From assembly GCA_022361075.1 (NCBI GenBank), contig JAKSBQ010000066.1:1-36854 (forward strand): DNA of 36,854 nucleotides, given 5' to 3'. Within the stretch, counting starts at the first letter, position 1, and each line of letters begins with the position of its first letter. Positions 32,145-36,854 of this stretch are shown here, in pieces. The notes under the pieces are model-generated. The model did no database searches. It was not told where the DNA came from and saw only the letters and a list, made by a program, of their open reading frames with translations. Made by a program: the position numbers and the translations under genes. This DNA comes from Opitutales bacterium (lineage in GTDB: Bacteria > Verrucomicrobiota > Verrucomicrobiia > Opitutales > JAFGAQ01).

Positions 32145-33728
32145 TTGCGGTTTTATCCTGTAAGAGCATTGAACGAAGATCCAACTAATATCCAGCGCAT
32201 CGAAAGATTGCGTGAGCGAAAAGCACAAATGCGTCTTGGTGGTGGCGAAAAACGCCTCGAGGCTCAACGTAGCAAAGGAAAACTTACGGTGTGGGAACGC
32301 ATCGAGTACTTCTTCGATGAAGAAACTTTCGAAGAAGTAGGAGGTTTCATCGAGCATCGATGTTCCAACTTCGGACTGGATAAGTCTAAAGCCGCTGGTG
32401 ATGGAGTGGTCACCGGATTTGGTTTGGTGAACGGTCAACTGGTTTACATGGCTGCTCAGGATTTTACCGTTCTTGGTGGTTCTCTGGGTGAAATGCATGG
32501 ACGCAAAATCGCGAACATCATGGACATGGCGATCGCGAACGGTGCGCCCATGGTGACTTTAAATGACTCTGGAGGCGCTCGAATTCAAGAGGGTATCGGA
32601 GCGCTTTGCGGGTACGGTGAAATTTTCTTCCGCAACACCAAAGCCTCAGGTGTGATTCCTCAAATCAGTGTGATCATGGGGCCTTGTGCAGGTGGTGCGG
32701 TTTATTCGCCGGGAATTACCGACTTCGTGGCAATGGTAGACGATACCTCTTACATGTTCATTACCGGACCAGACGTGATCAAAACGGTTACAGGTGAGGA
32801 AGTGACCAAAGACACTTTGGGCGGAGGTGATGTGCATCTTAAAAAGTCCGGAGTTGCAACATACGTTGGAGCAGATGACGAAAGCACCCTCGACTGGGTA
32901 AAAGTCCTACTTTCTTACATTCCGGCTAACAATGATGCCTATCCGGATCGTACCCCATCCAAGGAACCTCAACTTGATGCCAAAGAACTTGAATCTTTCG
33001 TGCCGTCCAATCCCAACAAAGCTTACGACATCTTGGGTGTGATTGATCGTTTGGTGGATACGGGATCCTTCTTCGAATTGCAGGACAAGTTTGCTGCAAA
33101 TATCGTGATCGGATTTGCGCGTATCGATGGCATTTCAGTCGGAATCGTGGCGAACAATCCCAAGCACTTGGCGGGTTGTATGGACGTGGACGCGTCAGAC
33201 AAAGCGGCGCGATTTGTGAGATTTTGTGATGCTTTTAACATCCCGCTAGTGACGTTGGTGGATGTTCCGGGATTTCTTCCGGGTACGGATCAGGAATACA
33301 ACGGCATCATTCGCCACGGAGCGAAATTGCTTTACGCATACTCTGAAGCGACCGTCCCAAAACTAACCGTGATCATGCGTAAGTCTTATGGTGGTGCTTA
33401 CATTTGTATGTGTTCCAAGCACTTGGGTGCTGACATGGTGGTGGCTTGGCCAGGTTCAGAAATCGCAGTGATGGGACCAAAGGGTGCGGTTAACGTGATT
33501 TTCCGAAAAGATATTGCGGAAGCGGAGGACAAGAACCTTCGAGCCAAAGAACTTGAGACTGAGTATTCTGAGAAATTTGCGAACCCACAAATGGCAGCTT
33601 CACTCGGTTACATCGACAACGTGATTGAACCGGCCGAGACAAGAGGAACTTTGATCCGTTATCTGAAATCCCATCTCGGAAAAGAACAGATCACTCCACG
33701 ACGTAAACACGGAAATATTCCACTTTAA
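32145..33728 (+). CDS. acyl-CoA carboxylase carboxyltransferase (PccB/MmdA-like)
   Basis: The protein has 527 residues from a TTG at 32145; another TTG eight codons on (32169, NEDPTNIQRIERLRERK) is equally likely, and no Shine-Dalgarno sequence decides. Both crotonase-fold halves are intact: ERIEYFFDEETFEEVGGFIE, AAQDFTVLGGSLGEMHGRKI, MGPCAGGAVYSPGITDF and SYMFITGPDVIKTVTGE in the N half (the oxyanion hole with GGAVYSPG), and SVGIVANNPKHLAGCMDVDA, VDVPGFLPGTDQEYNGIIRHG and MRKSYGGAYICMCSKHLGAD in the C half. It transfers carboxyl from biotin to propionyl-CoA or a related acyl-CoA, or decarboxylates methylmalonyl-CoA. At I420 (GGAYI) S. coelicolor PccB has Asp422, a position that affects acyl-chain choice. 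The next two genes encode a BC-like and a biotin-carrier protein, making a complete operon. Confidence 0.9.
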   Translation: MRFYPVRALNEDPTNIQRIERLRERKAQMRLGGGEKRLEAQRSKGKLTVWERIEYFFDEETFEEVGGFIEHRCSNFGLDKSKAAGDGVVTGFGLVNGQLVYMAAQDFTVLGGSLGEMHGRKIANIMDMAIANGAPMVTLNDSGGARIQEGIGALCGYGEIFFRNTKASGVIPQISVIMGPCAGGAVYSPGITDFVAMVDDTSYMFITGPDVIKTVTGEEVTKDTLGGGDVHLKKSGVATYVGADDESTLDWVKVLLSYIPANNDAYPDRTPSKEPQLDAKELESFVPSNPNKAYDILGVIDRLVDTGSFFELQDKFAANIVIGFARIDGISVGIVANNPKHLAGCMDVDASDKAARFVRFCDAFNIPLVTLVDVPGFLPGTDQEYNGIIRHGAKLLYAYSEATVPKLTVIMRKSYGGAYICMCSKHLGADMVVAWPGSEIAVMGPKGAVNVIFRKDIAEAEDKNLRAKELETEYSEKFANPQMAASLGYIDNVIEPAETRGTLIRYLKSHLGKEQITPRRKHGNIPL

Positions 33729-33742
33729 GATATCCATTGAAG

Positions 33743-35260
33743 ATGTTTTCTAAAATATTGATTGCCAATCGTGGCTTGATCCAGGCGAACTGTGTAAGAG
33801 CCGTCAAGGAATTGGGTGCCAGAGCGATAACTATTTATGCTCCCAATGACAAGAACAGCGCGGGTGTCCGTAATGCAGACGAAGCTTACGAACTTGAAGT
33901 CAAAGCATCGGGAATTCCCTACCTGGATATTGAGCAAATCGTTGATCTTGCAGTGAAATTAAAGGTAGATGCCGTTCATCCGGGTTACGGGTTTCTTGCT
34001 CAAAATGCAGACTTCAACGCAAAGCTTAAGGAGAAGAAAATATGTCTGATCACGCCAAAACATCTCGAAGGCTACGATTTAGCAGACAAACCACAGATCC
34101 GTTCGTTCGCTCAAACGTTGGGTCTGCCCATTCTTCCGGGAACAGACACTTGCAACGACCTTGAGAGCCTCAAAAAATCCGCTGCTGAAATCGGATACCC
34201 TATTGTGATGAAAGCCGCTGAGGGCTACGGAGGAATCGGACTTCGCGTGATTGACCGTGAATCTGTCCTTGAGGCGAACTATCGGAATGTTCTCAGTCAG
34301 GCGGATCGGCATTTACTGCACGCCCCTCACGAAGTCTATTTGGAGAAATATTTTACAAAAGCGAAGCACATTGAGTTTCCGGTTGCACGTGATGCGCAAG
34401 GCAACATGGTGGTTTTTCCTGAGCGTGAGTGCACCATCCAGCGACGCTACCAGAAGTTGGTCACCGAGACCCCGAGTAGTTGCTTGACAGATGCGCTTCG
34501 AGGAAAGCTGAAGTCGGCGGTAGAGTTGCTGATGAATCAACTCGCGATCCAGGGCTTCGTATCCGTTGAATTTCTCTATGATGGCGACCAGGCATATTTT
34601 CTGGAGATTAACAGCTACATTCAACCTTCACACGCGGTCTCCGCTCTTTTGACCGGAGTGGATATGCTTCGTGAACAAGTTAGCATCGCTTCAGATGCTC
34701 CACTATCTTTTTCGAGCAAAGACATCACGAATGATGATGTTGCCATGGGTGTTTTCGTCTCCGCTGAGGACACTGATCGCAACTTCACACCTTCTCCTGG
34801 AAAGATTGAGAGATTAGATCTGCCTTACGGCGATGGAGTTTACAGTCTTACCAATGTTTCAGCAGGGGATACTGTGGGAACTTTCTACGATCCGATCGTG
34901 GCGTTGGTGATGGCCAAAGAGATATCGAGAAGCAAGGTGATTTCCAAAATGCGAACCGCTCTGGATGCACTCCACATCGACGGGATTAAAACCAGCATTC
35001 CTTTAATGCGTGCTCTGATGCGGTACCCGGCTTTCAGTAAAGGCGAATACGATTCTGAAATTCTGGCGACGAAAGAAAGCCGTGATGCGATTTTTGATAA
35101 TATCCGAACTCCCGAAGAGTCGGAAATTGCTGCAATGATCGCTGCACTTTCGCTCCATCGTGATTCGAGCAAACAGCATCTTCTCGACGAAGCTCGGGAA
35201 AACTCCAAAAAAGGCAAGGTTTGGGAAATGGCCGCAGAGTGGTTCAACCGCCAAAAGTAA
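33743..35260 (+). CDS. biotin-carboxylase-like ATP-grasp protein, atypical carboxylation site
   Basis: The protein has 505 residues from the ATG at 33743 (MFSKILIANRGLIQANC); an in-frame TTG at 33737 is also open. The order is biotin-carboxylase N-terminal domain, ATP-grasp, C-terminal domain, plus a helical tail of about 55 residues (450-505). Conserved against E. coli AccC by my alignment: K116, K157 (for K159), H209, K238, E276, E288, N290 and Q294, i.e. the ATP and Mg ligands. Changed: R292 to Y292, V295 to P295, E296 to S296, R338 to F338, H236 to Y236, and the glycine loop is GYGGIG. Those are the bicarbonate and biotin residues of AccC. No frameshift is seen and codon use looks normal, so it is not a decayed copy. 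It lies 14 bp after the carboxyltransferase and 18 bp before the biotin carrier. Whether it carboxylates biotin is doubtful. Confidence 0.85.
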   Translation: MFSKILIANRGLIQANCVRAVKELGARAITIYAPNDKNSAGVRNADEAYELEVKASGIPYLDIEQIVDLAVKLKVDAVHPGYGFLAQNADFNAKLKEKKICLITPKHLEGYDLADKPQIRSFAQTLGLPILPGTDTCNDLESLKKSAAEIGYPIVMKAAEGYGGIGLRVIDRESVLEANYRNVLSQADRHLLHAPHEVYLEKYFTKAKHIEFPVARDAQGNMVVFPERECTIQRRYQKLVTETPSSCLTDALRGKLKSAVELLMNQLAIQGFVSVEFLYDGDQAYFLEINSYIQPSHAVSALLTGVDMLREQVSIASDAPLSFSSKDITNDDVAMGVFVSAEDTDRNFTPSPGKIERLDLPYGDGVYSLTNVSAGDTVGTFYDPIVALVMAKEISRSKVISKMRTALDALHIDGIKTSIPLMRALMRYPAFSKGEYDSEILATKESRDAIFDNIRTPEESEIAAMIAALSLHRDSSKQHLLDEARENSKKGKVWEMAAEWFNRQK

Positions 35261-35278
35261 TTTCGAGCAGATTTCGAT

Positions 35279-35794
35279 ATGAAGTATCAAGTCATACAAG
35301 GTGACGCAAAACACAGCGTTAACATCGAGGGCAAATACGATTTCGCGAAGACTTCTCCCATTGAGGTGGATAAAAACACTTACGATGTGAAAATCGAGGA
35401 AACCGATCTTAGCGGCTCGATGAAGACGGTGATGATTAATCACCGGATCTACCGTGTGAGTGTCAAGAAACGAGGGGACGGATTTCCGGAAGAGGTGATT
35501 TTGAAGGGGGTTCCCTACAAGGTGGACATCGATCGCATCGAATCGACTCGTTATCGGCCGCCAGCTTCTCCCAAAAACATCCCCGGAGATGTTTCCGCGA
35601 GTATGCCAGGTCAGGTGATCAACGTCTTGGTCAACGAGGGAGAATCTGTCGAAGAAGGGCAAGCCATCCTCATTCTCGAAGCAATGAAGATGGAAAACGA
35701 GATTCTTGCACCAAAAGCGGGAAAACTTAAGAGCATCGCTTCCAAAGAAGGCACCCTTGTGATGAAGGGAGACCTTCTTTTTGAAGTCGAATAA
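35279..35794 (+). CDS. biotin carboxyl carrier protein with BT-like N-terminal domain
   Basis: The protein has 171 residues. The C-terminal about 70 residues (from about 102) are a biotinyl domain: GDVSASMPGQVINVLVNEGE, then EAMKMENEI with the biotin acceptor K137. The N-terminal about 100 residues hold beta-rich repeats (YDVKIEETDL; YRVSVKKRGDG; YKVDIDRIE) like the BT domain that links the alpha and beta subunits in propionyl-CoA carboxylase. With the preceding BC-like gene it forms what in PCC-alpha is one polypeptide. It is the last gene of the plus-strand operon; the stop is followed within 9 bp by the stop of the opposing barrel gene. A biotin ligase must lie elsewhere. Confidence 0.9.
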   Translation: MKYQVIQGDAKHSVNIEGKYDFAKTSPIEVDKNTYDVKIEETDLSGSMKTVMINHRIYRVSVKKRGDGFPEEVILKGVPYKVDIDRIESTRYRPPASPKNIPGDVSASMPGQVINVLVNEGESVEEGQAILILEAMKMENEILAPKAGKLKSIASKEGTLVMKGDLLFEVE

Positions 35795-35803
35795 GCGATT
35801 TTC

Positions 35804-36854
35804 TTAGAAAAATCGGGTAATCGTCAGGCTTAGGAAATTGTCCTGTTCGAATGCTTTGAAGGGATCGTCCGAGTGAACGTTGGCGGTTCCCTGAAACTCA
35901 GCTTCAATCGTGAAGTTTTGGCCAAGTCTGCGTGAGAACTCCGCGCGATAGAATTGGGTGTATCGGCGAATGTCGTAGACCATTCCTACAAGTAAATTGG
36001 TATCAACTGAGTCATTAGCTGCGAAACGGAATCCGACGAAGACATCGTTGTTGAACGGATTATTTGAGGAGTTTCCCTCAGAGTCAAAATGGAGTTCGAG
36101 CAGAGTTCCCAGGTCCCATGCACTGTCAGCGATTCCAACAAACGTGTATTCGAATCCGCCGGTGATTGCGGTGTAAGTGTCCTGTTTGGTGTCTCTGGCG
36201 ATCGCTTCCAACTTCCAAAGCCATCCACCTGCGGTGTATTGCAGATCCAAACCGAATTGATCGATGATTGGGTGGTAAGGAACGAGCTCAATACTCCCCG
36301 AATCTGTGTCAATTGCGGCAATCAAAAAAGGTTCTCTCGAAGTGCCGTGAAAATAGCTGAGACCGACATCGAACGCTCCGAAATAGTGACTGTAACGAAA
36401 GGCGAAGTCAGTGTGTTCGTCCTCTCGATCATTTTCGAATATACTGTCTTCTGAGACTTGAAGGGGAGTTCTTAGCCTTCCTTCAGCTCCGGGAAATGTT
36501 CGTTCTCTGAAATAGGGTAAGACGAAAAAGTCCAATGTTCCCCAGGTAGGGGTGAGCGTAAGCTGCACCATGGGTTGTCCCAGTTTATCTTCCCCGTCGG
36601 GAGACTCGACGAGATCGGTTTGATTGATGATATCGACTAGATGTTGGGATTCTGTGACGCCCCAGAAAATCTTTTGTAGTCCAAGAGTCAGCGATCCCCA
36701 ATCTCTCCATGTACGAAGATGTAGTTCACGAAGGTCAAAGTGAGTACGATCTGCATCTTGGAAATCCTGACGATAGAATGGCTTTGCAGTAATTTCCCAG
36801 TCCCCTCCTCCAAAACTTCGATACCATTCGGCTTCAATAAGAAATGAATTCTGA
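35804..36854 (-). CDS. outer-membrane beta-barrel protein, 5' part outside window
   Basis: The frame is open from the stop at 35804-35806 to the right edge, about 349 residues; an internal ATG at 36571 is not the true start, because the upstream sequence continues in frame with the same character (e.g. FLIEAEWYRSFGGGDWEIT, WRDWGSLTLGLQKIFWG). The protein consists of alternating amphipathic beta strands with aromatic girdles (HTDFAFRYSHYFGAFDVGLSY, FGLDLQYTAGGWLWKLEAIA, TGGFEYTF, FTIEAEFQG). It ends LSLTITRFF, with the terminal Phe recognised by the BAM complex. It is probably a porin-like or lipid-related barrel; the substrate is not known. It is convergent with the biotin carrier gene. Confidence 0.8.
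   Translation of the reverse strand, partial: QNSFLIEAEWYRSFGGGDWEITAKPFYRQDFQDADRTHFDLRELHLRTWRDWGSLTLGLQKIFWGVTESQHLVDIINQTDLVESPDGEDKLGQPMVQLTLTPTWGTLDFFVLPYFRERTFPGAEGRLRTPLQVSEDSIFENDREDEHTDFAFRYSHYFGAFDVGLSYFHGTSREPFLIAAIDTDSGSIELVPYHPIIDQFGLDLQYTAGGWLWKLEAIARDTKQDTYTAITGGFEYTFVGIADSAWDLGTLLELHFDSEGNSSNNPFNNDVFVGFRFAANDSVDTNLLVGMVYDIRRYTQFYRAEFSRRLGQNFTIEAEFQGTANVHSDDPFKAFEQDNFLSLTITRFF

Noticed and set aside
35003-35662. 219-residue minus-strand frame
   Set aside because: It lies antisense to the BC-like protein and the biotin carrier, both of which have clear family motifs; its own sequence shows no domain.
35796-35815. CGATTTT/AAAATCG inverted repeat between convergent stops as a terminator
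   Set aside because: The stem is short, AT-rich and overlaps a stop codon, with no T-run after it on either strand.
1-36854. CRISPR arrays, insertion sequences or prophage genes
   Set aside because: No regularly spaced repeats, transposase or integrase motifs, or phage structural genes were found on either strand.

Overview
This window carries an ordinary set of bacterial chromosomal genes of moderate GC, with no insertion sequence, prophage or CRISPR array that I can see. The gene content suggests a Gram-negative, probably marine, member of the Verrucomicrobiota (Opitutae/Puniceicoccales-like). The clues are an outer-membrane barrel protein, a bactofilin operon with PKD/Ig-like surface proteins, a secreted DUF4214/beta-helix/FG-GAP protein, a ribosomal protein S2 with a long Glu-rich and Ala/Lys-rich tail, and weak Shine-Dalgarno sequences in front of most genes. 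This placement is inference; no rRNA gene is present to confirm it.

Layout. (1) Positions 1-8397, all minus strand: a surface-polysaccharide operon. Transcription runs from an ABC-2 permease (Wzm type) and its ATPase (Wzt type, with a C-terminal glycan-binding-like domain) through an FkbM-type methyltransferase to five glycosyltransferases, the last cut by the window edge. Spacing is 0-12 bp or overlapping. (2) 8398-9895: a radC-family gene and a small exported protein, with a clear terminator between them and a cluster of DnaA-box-like 9-mers beside radC. (3) 10022-12731, plus: serine/threonine dehydratase, a PfkB sugar kinase and deoxyribose-phosphate aldolase, facing a threonine aldolase (12744-13784, minus). 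(4) 13785-14103: non-coding, ending in a strong plus-strand terminator with no gene in front of it. (5) 14104-18098, minus: bactofilin, a one-pass membrane protein with PKD-like domains, and a secreted Ig-like repeat protein, in that transcription order. (6) 18478-22711: dapB, ruvA, a membrane protein on the other strand, tRNA-Lys(UUU), an aldo/keto reductase and an HDOD protein. (7) 22885-25917: a 1010-residue secreted multidomain protein. (8) 26091-28768: rpsB, tsf with a strong terminator, and cysH. (9) 28871-35794: carB, then a three-gene biotin-dependent carboxylase operon (carboxyltransferase, biotin-carboxylase-like protein, biotin carrier). (10) 35804-36854, minus: 3' part of an outer-membrane barrel gene.

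The most unusual thing is the biotin-carboxylase-like protein at 33743-35260. It keeps the ATP and Mg residues of biotin carboxylase, but the residues that bind and activate bicarbonate and biotin (equivalents of E. coli AccC R292, V295, E296, R338) are replaced. Its carboxyltransferase and biotin-carrier neighbours look intact. Other points worth a second look are the bactofilin operon with a perfect anti-16S sequence locked in a GUGA hairpin upstream, and the orphan terminator near 14060, which may mark a small RNA.
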